Position numbers and translations under genes: made by a program. Below, one piece after another: positions 1-7,767 of a stretch of DNA of 64,000 nucleotides. How positions within the stretch are numbered: position 1 is the stretch's first letter; the number at the start of each line of letters is the position of its first letter. The DNA lies in NCBI GenBank assembly GCA_964479625.1, contig CAYZMS010000008.1:1-64000 (forward strand). The letters are read 5' to 3'. Origin of the DNA: CAYZMS01 sp964479625. Its GTDB lineage: Bacteria > Bacteroidota > Bacteroidia > Chitinophagales > Saprospiraceae. The notes under the pieces were generated by a model, which saw only the letters and a program-made list of their open reading frames with translations, did not search any database and was not told where the DNA came from.

Positions 1-1
1 G

Positions 2-94
2 ATTTTTTCACGCAACGAGCGCCGCGTGCAACTTTTCTCCCAAAGCGAACTCTACCTTGCCATAATTAAAAAGTTTACACAGAATGCAGCCTGA
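2..94 (+). CDS. possible 3' end of an upstream gene (partial)
   Basis: An open frame runs in from the window edge and stops at 92-94, overlapping the fcl start (84) by 11 bases. Its last 30 residues include RNERRVQLFSQSELYLAI. I do not recognise the family. Thirty open codons can occur by chance, so this rests mainly on the operon-like overlap with fcl, where another nucleotide-sugar or polysaccharide gene would be expected. Confidence 0.25.
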   Translation: MFSRNERRVQLFSQSELYLAIIKKFTQNAA

Positions 95-1016
95 TTCAAA
101 GATCTATATTGCCGGTCACCAGGGCATGGTTGGCTCGGCAATTAAGCGCAAACTGGAAGCGGAAGGCCACAAAAACCTTCTCTTTCGCACCTCCAAAGAG
201 CTAGACCTTCGAAATACGCTGGAGGTCGATCGTTTTTTTCAGCAGGAACAGCCGGAATACGTCTTCCTGGCAGCCGCCAAGGTAGGAGGTATCCTTGCCA
301 ACAATACCTATCGTGGAGAATTTCTCTACGACAACCTGATGATCCAAAACAACGTCATCCATGCCAGTAAGCAGCAGGGAGTTAAAAAGTTGCTGTTCCT
401 GGGTTCCTCCTGCATTTATCCCAAAATGGCCCCTCAACCTCTGCGGGAAGATTACCTGCTCACCGGCCCCCTGGAACCCACTAATGAACCTTATGCCATT
501 GCCAAGATCGCAGGTATCAAATTGTGCGATGCCTATCGCGATCAATACGCTTGTAATTTCATTTCAGCTATGCCCACTAACCTCTACGGCCCAAATGATA
601 ATTACGACCTGGAAAAATCGCATGTACTGCCGGCACTGATCCGGAAATTCCATGAGGCGAAGCAAACCGGAGCCCCAGAGGTAGTACTTTGGGGTACAGG
701 CAGCCCCAAGCGGGAATTCCTGCACGTAGATGACCTGGCAGATGCCTGCTATTACCTTATGCAGATCTATAATGAACCGGGCCTGGTCAATATTGGTACA
801 GGAGAGGACATCTCCATTCTGGAGCTGGCACAACTCATACAGCACATCGTGGGCTATACAGGACAGATCACCCACGACCTCAGCAAGCCCGATGGAACAC
901 CAAGAAAGCTGATGGAGGTCTCCAAACTCGCCCGGGCCGGCTGGAAGGCGACAATTGGGCTGGAAGAGGGTATCCGAGCGGTGTATGCAGGCCTGAAGGA
1001 GGAGGAATGGTTCTAA
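84..1016 (+). CDS. fcl: GDP-L-fucose synthase
   Basis: Converts GDP-4-keto-6-deoxy-mannose to GDP-L-fucose by epimerisation and NADPH reduction, in the cytoplasm, feeding fucose into surface polysaccharide. The 310-residue protein has the usual length for the family. It begins with the extended-SDR dinucleotide site GHQGMVGSAI (about residues 11-20), has the GSSCIYP strand near residue 110 and the catalytic YAIAK (Tyr about 137, Lys about 141). The FLHVDDLADA stretch is typical of Fcl. The ATG at 84 places the Rossmann strand directly at the N terminus. Its neighbours are a Wzi/RemB-like barrel and a GDP-mannose-forming enzyme, consistent with a capsule or O-antigen locus. The GDP-mannose 4,6-dehydratase partner is not in the window. 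Confidence 0.96.
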   Translation: MQPDSKIYIAGHQGMVGSAIKRKLEAEGHKNLLFRTSKELDLRNTLEVDRFFQQEQPEYVFLAAAKVGGILANNTYRGEFLYDNLMIQNNVIHASKQQGVKKLLFLGSSCIYPKMAPQPLREDYLLTGPLEPTNEPYAIAKIAGIKLCDAYRDQYACNFISAMPTNLYGPNDNYDLEKSHVLPALIRKFHEAKQTGAPEVVLWGTGSPKREFLHVDDLADACYYLMQIYNEPGLVNIGTGEDISILELAQLIQHIVGYTGQITHDLSKPDGTPRKLMEVSKLARAGWKATIGLEEGIRAVYAGLKEEEWF

Positions 1017-1310
1017 GGAGTATCCACCACAGAGGTCACAGCAACTAAAATCGGTTTTGAAAGGGAGTTTCGAGCCTTAATGAAGTTACCACAACAGGAC
1101 AGACAAGTAGGCGTTCAGGCTTCAAATCGGTATGGACCTTCAGAACGCATGAAAATACCTTCCCGCTTAATTCATTAACAGACCAAACTGGGTTTTCCTG
1201 AAGAAATGAAAATAACCATACAAAACAACCCAATTGCAGTTTGGAATTTATTTCCAAAATCCTTCCTTACCGTACCCTTGATTGAAGATAACCCCTTTGT
1301 GTCCAATGTA
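1017..1310. other. 294-base spacer between fcl and the barrel gene
   Basis: No recognisable gene, RNA or strong hairpin. The first part of a longer reading of the next gene (ATG at 1206) falls in here, but the hydrophobic signal peptide starts at 1311. A 70-codon frame on the minus strand (1045-1257) is open but resembles nothing I know. Confidence 0.4.
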
Positions 1311-2921
1311 ATGGGACTTTTACTCCTCTTTTTACTGCCCTCATTTCTTAAGGCCCAGGTTCACTTTATGCCTACCAATTTCCAATATGGCTTACAGTTT
1401 GAACAGGCCTTGCACGATCCAGCAACCGAACGGCATACGCTTATCAAGCCATACAATCCCTTTCAAATGCCAGAATTCATTGACAGCCTGGCCCTGGCGC
1501 GCCGGATCAAGGGAGCGTTCTGGGATCAAAAATGGCTGGGTCGGGTCTTGGTCAATGAAGCCTTACTGGATGTTCGAAAGGAAGACTACAGCTTTTGGGC
1601 CAACCCCCTGCTAGAACTCAGCCTGGGTTCCGATAGCAGACTGGAGGATGACAGCCCATGGCGGAATACCCGCGGCTTTCAATTACAGGGAACCATTGGG
1701 CCGCAAGTAGCCTATTATACCGAGTTTTGGGAAAACCAGGCCCGCTTCCCAGCCTATATCGACGATTGGATAAGGGATAATACGCGGGGAGAACCCATTA
1801 TCCCCGGTCAGGGTATTCCCAAACCTTTCAATAATGAACCATTGGAACGCGACTTCGCCTGGGTGGCCGGTGCAGTGAATCTGCAGGCAGGAGACTTTTT
1901 CAATTTCGAACTGGGTTACGGAAAACAGTTCATTGGTGACGGTTATCGCTCCTTGCTGTTATCCGACAATGCTTTCAATTACCCCTATTTTCGAATACAG
2001 ACCAGCTTCGGCATCGTACAGTATACCAACCTATACACCCAATTGCGCGATCTGCGCTTTACCAATATTGATGGCGATTTCGGAAAAAAATACATGGTGG
2101 CTCATCAACTGAGTCTCAATATCACCCCCCGCCTAAATATTGGACTGTATGAGGCCGTTACCTATGGCGACAGCCTGGGAACCCGTGGCCTGGAATGGGA
2201 GTATATGATCCCGGTCATCCTATTGCGGCCGATTGAGTTTGGCCTGGGTTCGGAAGCTGGAAATGTGCTCATGGGGATCAACCTTAAGTACGAACTCAGT
2301 CCTGCTACCCATGTTTATGGCCAGTTTATGTTTGATGAGTTCAAATTTGATGAATTTTTCGCAGGCGATGGATGGTGGGCAAATAAGTTCGGTGTCCAAA
2401 TGGGGGTCAAATCTTTCGACCTTTTAGGAGTGGAGGGGTTATCAGGAGTGGGAGAGTTCAACCTACTGCGACCCTATACCTATACCCACTTTAATACGCG
2501 GCAAAATTACGCCCATTACAATCAGCCTCTGGCTCATCCCCTTGGCGCCAATTTCGAAGAATTCCTGCTTTTTTTGAATTATCATAAAGATCGCTGGTTT
2601 GTAGAAACACAGGCCATGTATGCCCTCCAGGGCCGCGACACCCTCAATAGTAACTGGGGCGCTGATGTCTATCTCGACAGCGATAATCGCGAACAGGACT
2701 ACGGTAACGAAATCGGGCAAGGCGTCCGTTCGAATACCCTCATTTTAAGTGCCCGCGCTGGCTGGCAGATCAACCCCACCAATAACCTACGCCTGGAGGT
2801 CGGTTATACCCGCCGGCAATTTCGACCAGAGGTTATCGAAAATGGCCTCGAAAATACCTATACCAATTATTTTTACGTCGGATTGGTTACCCGCTGGAGG
2901 AACCAATACCTGGATTTTTAA
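1311..2921 (+). CDS. Wzi/RemB-like outer-membrane beta-barrel protein
   Basis: Predicted outer-membrane barrel resembling the capsule-assembly Wzi family, which in gliding Bacteroidota includes RemB-like proteins. I start it at the ATG at 1311 because MGLLLLFLLPSFLKAQ reads as a signal peptide with an Ala-Gln cleavage site. An in-frame ATG at 1206 would add 35 residues in front of it. The mature part is rich in aromatic residues and alternating hydrophobic strands, with GYGKQFIGDGYRSLLLSDNA (about residues 200-220 from this start) as its most family-like segment, and ends in an aromatic strand close to the C terminus. It sits between fcl and a mannose-1-phosphate guanylyltransferase, so a role in holding or exporting a fucose/mannose polysaccharide is a reasonable inference. 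A gliding role is the alternative. Confidence 0.72.
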   Translation: MGLLLLFLLPSFLKAQVHFMPTNFQYGLQFEQALHDPATERHTLIKPYNPFQMPEFIDSLALARRIKGAFWDQKWLGRVLVNEALLDVRKEDYSFWANPLLELSLGSDSRLEDDSPWRNTRGFQLQGTIGPQVAYYTEFWENQARFPAYIDDWIRDNTRGEPIIPGQGIPKPFNNEPLERDFAWVAGAVNLQAGDFFNFELGYGKQFIGDGYRSLLLSDNAFNYPYFRIQTSFGIVQYTNLYTQLRDLRFTNIDGDFGKKYMVAHQLSLNITPRLNIGLYEAVTYGDSLGTRGLEWEYMIPVILLRPIEFGLGSEAGNVLMGINLKYELSPATHVYGQFMFDEFKFDEFFAGDGWWANKFGVQMGVKSFDLLGVEGLSGVGEFNLLRPYTYTHFNTRQNYAHYNQPLAHPLGANFEEFLLFLNYHKDRWFVETQAMYALQGRDTLNSNWGADVYLDSDNREQDYGNEIGQGVRSNTLILSARAGWQINPTNNLRLEVGYTRRQFRPEVIENGLENTYTNYFYVGLVTRWRNQYLDF

Positions 2922-2931
2922 AGGCTTTGTG

Positions 2932-3017
2932 GGTTTATGAGTTTATGGGAGGCTATACACCTATCAACCTATACACCTATTAACCTATTAACCTATTAAC
3001 CCATCCACTCATAAACC
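2932..3017. repeat. 8-bp tandem repeat inside a 10-bp inverted repeat
   Basis: CCTATTAA is repeated three times near 2975-2998, preceded by variants (CCTATACA, CCTATCAA). The whole block is bracketed by perfect 10-bp inverted arms, GGTTTATGAG at 2932-2941 and CTCATAAACC at 3008-3017. It lies between the barrel gene and manC and may act as a weak terminator or a slippage-prone spacer. Confidence 0.6.
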
Positions 3018-3033
3018 ATAAAAAAAAAGCTTC

Positions 3034-4110
3034 ATGAACACCTACGTCGCCATCATGGCAGGGGGTATCGGCTCCAGATTCTGGCCTGCAAGTAGAACCG
3101 CCCGACCCAAACAGTTTCTGGATATTTTGAACATGGGAAAATCCCTTATCCAGTTGACTTACGAGCGCTTTTTGAAACTCGTTCCGAAGGAAAACATCCT
3201 GATCGTCACGAATGGGCAATACAAAGCCCTGGTCAAAGAGCACTTACCGGAGTTGACCGACAACCAGATCCTCTGTGAGCCTTCCCGGAACAATACCGCG
3301 CCCTGTATCGCCTACACGGCCTTTAAATTGCAGCAGGCGAACCCAAAGGCCAAATTGGTAGTCGCTCCTTCCGACCACATCATCATCCATGAAGAAAACT
3401 TTATTGATACGGTAAAAGCCGGCCTGGAATTCACAGACCAGATGGAAGCCCTATTGACCCTGGGTATTCAACCCAACCGGCCGGATACAGGCTATGGGTA
3501 TATTCAATTCGAAAAGCAAGCCGCTGCAGGGCGAGTGCACAAGGTGGTTCGCTTTACGGAAAAGCCCCCCCGAGAGCAAGCCGAAGCATACCTCAAGAGC
3601 GGTGACTACCTCTGGAATGCCGGGATCTTCATCTGGAAAGTGGAGCATGTCTTGAATGCTTTTCAAAAATACGCGCCCGATATCCATCGAATACTTGGCG
3701 GCGGCGGCGACCAATACAATAGTCCACTGGAACAGGCATTTATCGATAGAGCCTACCCGACTACCCCAAGTATCAGTGTCGACTATGCCCTCATGGAAAA
3801 AGCAGACAACATTTACACCATACCCTCCGATTTCGGCTGGTCAGACCTAGGTACCTGGGCCTCCCTGCATGTGGAATCCCCTAAAGATGAAGCGGCCAAC
3901 GCCGTTAGTGGACAACGCATCATCCTCCACGAAACCCAAAACACCCTGGTACGTGCCCCGGAAAACAAGCTGGTTCTAATAAAAGGCCTGGAGGACTTCA
4001 TTGTGGTCGACGAGGAAGACGTCCTGCTCATCTACCCCAAATCGCAGGAACAAGAGATCAAACAAGCAGTAAAGCAATTAGGCGAGCAGTTTGGCGATAC
4101 CTACCTATGA
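3034..4110 (+). CDS. manC: mannose-1-phosphate guanylyltransferase
   Basis: Makes GDP-mannose from GTP and mannose 1-phosphate in the cytoplasm, the precursor for GDP-fucose and mannose residues of surface polymers. The nucleotidyltransferase signature AGGIGSRFWPASRTARPKQF occupies about residues 9-28, the VAPSDH metal-binding strand is near residue 112 and the FTEKP catalytic stretch near residue 173. At 358 residues it is the short, single-function type without the C-terminal phosphomannose isomerase domain of long ManC/AlgA proteins. It is followed by a strong terminator and shares the polysaccharide context with fcl. Confidence 0.95.
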   Translation: MNTYVAIMAGGIGSRFWPASRTARPKQFLDILNMGKSLIQLTYERFLKLVPKENILIVTNGQYKALVKEHLPELTDNQILCEPSRNNTAPCIAYTAFKLQQANPKAKLVVAPSDHIIIHEENFIDTVKAGLEFTDQMEALLTLGIQPNRPDTGYGYIQFEKQAAAGRVHKVVRFTEKPPREQAEAYLKSGDYLWNAGIFIWKVEHVLNAFQKYAPDIHRILGGGGDQYNSPLEQAFIDRAYPTTPSISVDYALMEKADNIYTIPSDFGWSDLGTWASLHVESPKDEAANAVSGQRIILHETQNTLVRAPENKLVLIKGLEDFIVVDEEDVLLIYPKSQEQEIKQAVKQLGEQFGDTYL

Positions 4111-4172
4111 CCCTAAATAGGAGTGACCGGTAAGGGCTTGCCTGCAAACACTCATAGGCTCTATTTTCTCCT

Positions 4173-4213
4173 AAAAAAGGTGTTTCGATAATTGATCGAA
4201 GCGCCTTTTTTTA
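4173..4213 (+). terminator. rho-independent terminator after manC
   Basis: GGTGTTTCGAT (4179-4189) pairs with ATCGAAGCGCC (4195-4205) through two G-U pairs, flanked by an A-run upstream and seven T downstream. Confidence 0.85.
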
Positions 4214-4440
4214 TTAATTTGGGAAACAACAAATCATAAGGGCGAAACGCCCGTTTTTCGATGCAAAAACGAATTCAACAGGTGTTGGGTTCGTTTTTGT
4301 ATTTGGTTTGCTTCAATGTTTATCCTTCCTGTTTCCATAATTCCGGCTATGCCCTGGCAGGTCCTGTTCCTTGCTCTTTGAAGGCAGGGCTTTTGCCTTT
4401 GAAAGCCGGCTTAATTGAATGACCACAAGGCTGGAACGCT
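4214..4440. other. structured leader before the DUF1800 gene
   Basis: The stretch holds two further hairpins. GGGCG-AAA-CGCCC at 4240-4252 is followed by GTTTTT. A perfect 10-bp inverted repeat, CAAAAACGAA (4264-4273) and TTCGTTTTTG (4290-4299), follows. A 53-codon open frame from ATG 4261 covers the inverted repeat. I see no convincing RNA gene. Confidence 0.45.
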
Positions 4441-6240
4441 ATGAAAGTATGTTGCTTCTTGTTAACAGGCTGTCTGTTATGTATATTCATTACCGCTACT
4501 AACCTCCAGGCACAACCCACCCCCGTACGAATTGGCGGGGGAAATACGGCGGGGGTACAAGTTACTGGAAGTGATTCCACTACTACCCGCCCTCAAAAAA
4601 CCATTGACGGTTTGGGGCTGTTGCCGAACGCGGCGGCAGCCTCCCGTTTTTTGGCACAATCTACCCTGGGCGCTGACCTCGAAGCCATCCAGGCCATGCA
4701 GGGGACTTCCTATGCAGAATGGCTGGAGGAACAGTGTGATCAACCCAGGGCGTTTCGTATTGAAGAGCTCACCCGCGAGCTTACGATCATGGCCCTTGAT
4801 TCAACTTTCGAAATGGGTGGCGATGTTGACCGAATTATGCCCAGGCTCTTCTTTTGGCATACCGCCTGGTGGCAATATACCATGACCTCTCCCGATCTCC
4901 TGCGTCAGCGGGTAGCCCTGGCACTAAGCGAGATCTTTGTAATTTCTGAAGTGGGTGTACTGGAAGAATACCCCCTTGCCCTTGCCAATTACTACGATAT
5001 GTTACTGGATAATGCCCTGGGCAATTTCCGCGATTTGCTGGAAAATATAACTTTCCACCCTGCCATGGGCGTGTATCTCACTCATATGAATAACCCAAAA
5101 GCAAAACCGGAGATCTTCCGCTTTCCGGATGAGAACTACGCCCGGGAAGTCAAGCAACTATTCACCATTGGCCTTTATGAACTGAACCTGGACGGCAGTC
5201 GAAAAACAGATGGCAATGGAAACCCTATTCCCACCTATAACAATAAAAACATTCAGGAATATGCCAAGGTCTTTACGGGTCTTACCTTCGGCGACGCCTA
5301 CCTGTTTGGCCAAGGCCCGCAGAGTGAATTGAGCTTCACCGTACCGATGATGATGGTCAACACCTGGCATTCTCCCGGGCCAAAGTATCTACTTCGCAAT
5401 GACACCATTCCCGATAGAAGCCCGGTCGATGGCCTGGCCGATATTCAGGATGCACTGGATAATCTCTTCAATCACCCGAACGTCGGCCCCTTTATCTGTC
5501 GATTGCTCATTCAGCGCCTGGTTAAGTCCAACCCCTCACCCGACTACATCCAACGGATAGCCCAGGTCTTTAATGATAATGGGCAGGGTGTTCGAGGCGA
5601 CCTGGCAGCCGTCGTAAAAGCTATTTTGCTGGATCCGGAAGCCCGGGATTGCTATTGGACGGAAGACCCTTTTCAGGGCATGCTACGGGAACCCATCCTG
5701 CGCTATACCCAATTATGCCGGGCGTTCAATGCCGCTAGTGATGAAGGACTTTTTCGAAACAGTATGTATGACTTCTACCGGTTGACTTTTCAGCGGCCTT
5801 TGGCCTCTCCTTCCGTGTTCAATTTTTTTCAACCTGATTATCAACCCATTGGCATGATCGCCGATAACGACCTGGTTGCTCCGGAGTTCCAGATCGCCAA
5901 TTCCATCACGATCATCGGATATGCCAATCGCCTACACGACTGGCTGCTGATGGAAAATGACATCATGGAGTTTGATCGGATTTTCCATGGGGAAGACTGG
6001 GATGAATCCAAAGAAATACTGCTTAACCTGGAAGACGAATTTGCTTTGGGTACGGACGAACAACTCCACCAATTGATTGACCGACTGGACCTGATCCTCG
6101 CCCACGGTCAGCTTTCACAGGAAACACACGACATCATTTTTCAGACCATCCAGTCCATGCCGGAAAGTGAATCTGAATTTCGGGTTCGGATGGCTATGTT
6201 TTTGGTTATGGTTTCACCGGACTACCTGATTCTAAGATAA
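4441..6240 (+). CDS. DUF1800 secreted protein
   Basis: A 599-residue exported protein of the DUF1800 family, whose biochemical role is unknown. The N terminus is a signal peptide (KVCCFLLTGCLLCIFITATN, cleavage near LQAQ). Family landmarks include AAAASRFLAQSTLGA (about residues 64-78), the RQRVALALSEIFV segment near residue 155, and the LYLTHMNNPKAKP to PDENYAREVKQLFTIGLYEL block around residues 200-245, normally the most conserved part. DUF1800 genes are typically followed by a DUF1501 gene, as here with a 59-base gap, and the two are likely co-transcribed with the T9SS protein that follows. It probably acts in the periplasm or at the surface. Confidence 0.93.
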   Translation: MKVCCFLLTGCLLCIFITATNLQAQPTPVRIGGGNTAGVQVTGSDSTTTRPQKTIDGLGLLPNAAAASRFLAQSTLGADLEAIQAMQGTSYAEWLEEQCDQPRAFRIEELTRELTIMALDSTFEMGGDVDRIMPRLFFWHTAWWQYTMTSPDLLRQRVALALSEIFVISEVGVLEEYPLALANYYDMLLDNALGNFRDLLENITFHPAMGVYLTHMNNPKAKPEIFRFPDENYAREVKQLFTIGLYELNLDGSRKTDGNGNPIPTYNNKNIQEYAKVFTGLTFGDAYLFGQGPQSELSFTVPMMMVNTWHSPGPKYLLRNDTIPDRSPVDGLADIQDALDNLFNHPNVGPFICRLLIQRLVKSNPSPDYIQRIAQVFNDNGQGVRGDLAAVVKAILLDPEARDCYWTEDPFQGMLREPILRYTQLCRAFNAASDEGLFRNSMYDFYRLTFQRPLASPSVFNFFQPDYQPIGMIADNDLVAPEFQIANSITIIGYANRLHDWLLMENDIMEFDRIFHGEDWDESKEILLNLEDEFALGTDEQLHQLIDRLDLILAHGQLSQETHDIIFQTIQSMPESESEFRVRMAMFLVMVSPDYLILR

Positions 6241-6299
6241 CAACCGGACTACTCCGGGAATAAATTGAACCAATAAGCCAAAATGCAAACACGCAATCC

Positions 6300-7751
6300 A
6301 TGGGTAAACTCAACCGACGACAATTTTTAGGGCAGGCCTCTTGTGCAGCCGTTGGAGCCACCACTCTGCTTTCTTCTCTGGCCAGCCTTCGGGTAACGAA
6401 TAAGTTACTGAGCACGCAGCTGACACCAATGGACGACTATAAGGCGCTGGTCTGTATTTTATTAGCCGGAGGGAATGATTCCTACAATATGTTAGTCCCC
6501 TTCGGCCAGACCGAATACGACGAATATGCTGCAACCCGTTCGAATTTGGCCTTAGCACGGGAAACTATTCGACCCCTAAGCCAGCAATCGCCTATTGGCA
6601 AAGACCTGGGTATTCACCCGAGTTTTGGCAGTTTGCAGGCTGTGCCGGGCTTTGAGAATACGACCCGTATCGAAGATCTTTATCAAAGCCAAAAACTGGC
6701 CTTTATTGCCAATGTAGGTACCCTAATCGAACCCCTGCAAAACTATCAGGAGTTTGAAAACGGTATGAAACGCCTGCCGTTGGGCATCTACTCCCATTCT
6801 GATCAGATCGAACAATGGCAAACGGCGCTTCCCCAAAGCCGATCTTCCATAGGTTGGGGAGGGCGCATGGCGGATTTGCTCCAGGAAGGCGATACCCAGA
6901 CCAGCATCTCCATGAACATCAGCCTGGCCGGCCGAAATGTCTTTCAATCTGGGCAAACGGTGCTTGAATATTCGATCAGTAATCAGGGGGATGGGGTGGA
7001 AGGAATAAAGTCTTTTCCAGGCTGGTGGAACAATGCCGGCTTCCTGGAACAGATCCGGGAGGATGCCGTCAAAGATATGGCCGCTCAAATGTACGCCAAC
7101 GTTTTTCAGGATACTTATGGCAGCCTGACGGACAGCTCCCTGGAAACCATCGAAGCCTTTCAAGAGGCCATTCAAAATGTGGGCAGTTTTCAAACGGCAT
7201 TTTCAGAGGAAGCCCTTTCTCAGGACCTTCAAATGATCGCCCGCACCATTGCCGCCAACCAGGCTATCGGAACCAAGCGACAAACCTTTTTCACCACCTT
7301 CGGCGGCTGGGATCATCACGACGAGGTTATGAATAACCAGATGTATATGCTGGGGGTGGTCAGCGCTGCGGTTGGCGAATTTATGAGTGCTTTGGAGGAG
7401 GTCAACCTCCAAGACAAGGTAGGCCTATTCATCATTTCTGATTTTGCCCGTACTTTAACCTCCAACGGTAACGGCAGCGACCATGCCTGGGGTGGAAATG
7501 TATTTGTAGCCGGTGGCGAGGTAAAAGGGGGCCAGGTCTATGGTTCTTATCCCGATACTTATATTATGGGCAACCCGCTCATGGTTAGCCCAAGAGGAAA
7601 TTTTATCCCCACTATTGCCTCGGACCTATACTTTGCAGAATTAGCCCTTTGGTTTGGTATTTCTCCACATGATCTACATCTGGTACTGCCTAATATCGGC
7701 AATTTCTACGACGTCAACTCCGGGCAACCACCCATTGGCTTTATACTGTAA
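6300..7751 (+). CDS. DUF1501 protein with twin-arginine-like signal
   Basis: DUF1501 proteins are related to the alkaline-phosphatase/sulfatase fold and are almost always paired with DUF1800. The 483-residue protein starts with NRRQFLGQASCAAVGATTLL, which has the RRxFL twin-arginine export motif followed by a hydrophobic stretch. Conserved features are VCILLAGGNDSYNMLVPF (about residues 50-67), the IHPSFG strand and, near residue 335, TTFGGWDHHDEV with its paired histidines. Further on are SDFARTLTSNGNGSDHAWGG, which carries likely metal-site residues. Substrate is unknown. It lies 59 bases after the DUF1800 gene and 16 bases before the next gene, so the three probably form one operon. Confidence 0.93.
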   Translation: MGKLNRRQFLGQASCAAVGATTLLSSLASLRVTNKLLSTQLTPMDDYKALVCILLAGGNDSYNMLVPFGQTEYDEYAATRSNLALARETIRPLSQQSPIGKDLGIHPSFGSLQAVPGFENTTRIEDLYQSQKLAFIANVGTLIEPLQNYQEFENGMKRLPLGIYSHSDQIEQWQTALPQSRSSIGWGGRMADLLQEGDTQTSISMNISLAGRNVFQSGQTVLEYSISNQGDGVEGIKSFPGWWNNAGFLEQIREDAVKDMAAQMYANVFQDTYGSLTDSSLETIEAFQEAIQNVGSFQTAFSEEALSQDLQMIARTIAANQAIGTKRQTFFTTFGGWDHHDEVMNNQMYMLGVVSAAVGEFMSALEEVNLQDKVGLFIISDFARTLTSNGNGSDHAWGGNVFVAGGEVKGGQVYGSYPDTYIMGNPLMVSPRGNFIPTIASDLYFAELALWFGISPHDLHLVLPNIGNFYDVNSGQPPIGFIL

Positions 7752-7767
7752 TTCCAAAAATCCCAAC

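Noticed and set aside
1045..1257. 70-codon open frame on the minus strand between fcl and the barrel gene
   Set aside because: No family features and no promoter. It overlaps the upstream reading of the barrel gene and looks like chance, though a dispersed element cannot be excluded.
4261..4422. 53-codon open frame starting MQKRIQQVLGSFLYLV
   Set aside because: It spans an inverted repeat in the leader of the DUF1800 gene, has no recognisable family, and continues with ordinary-looking filler residues. A chance frame is more likely than a small gene.
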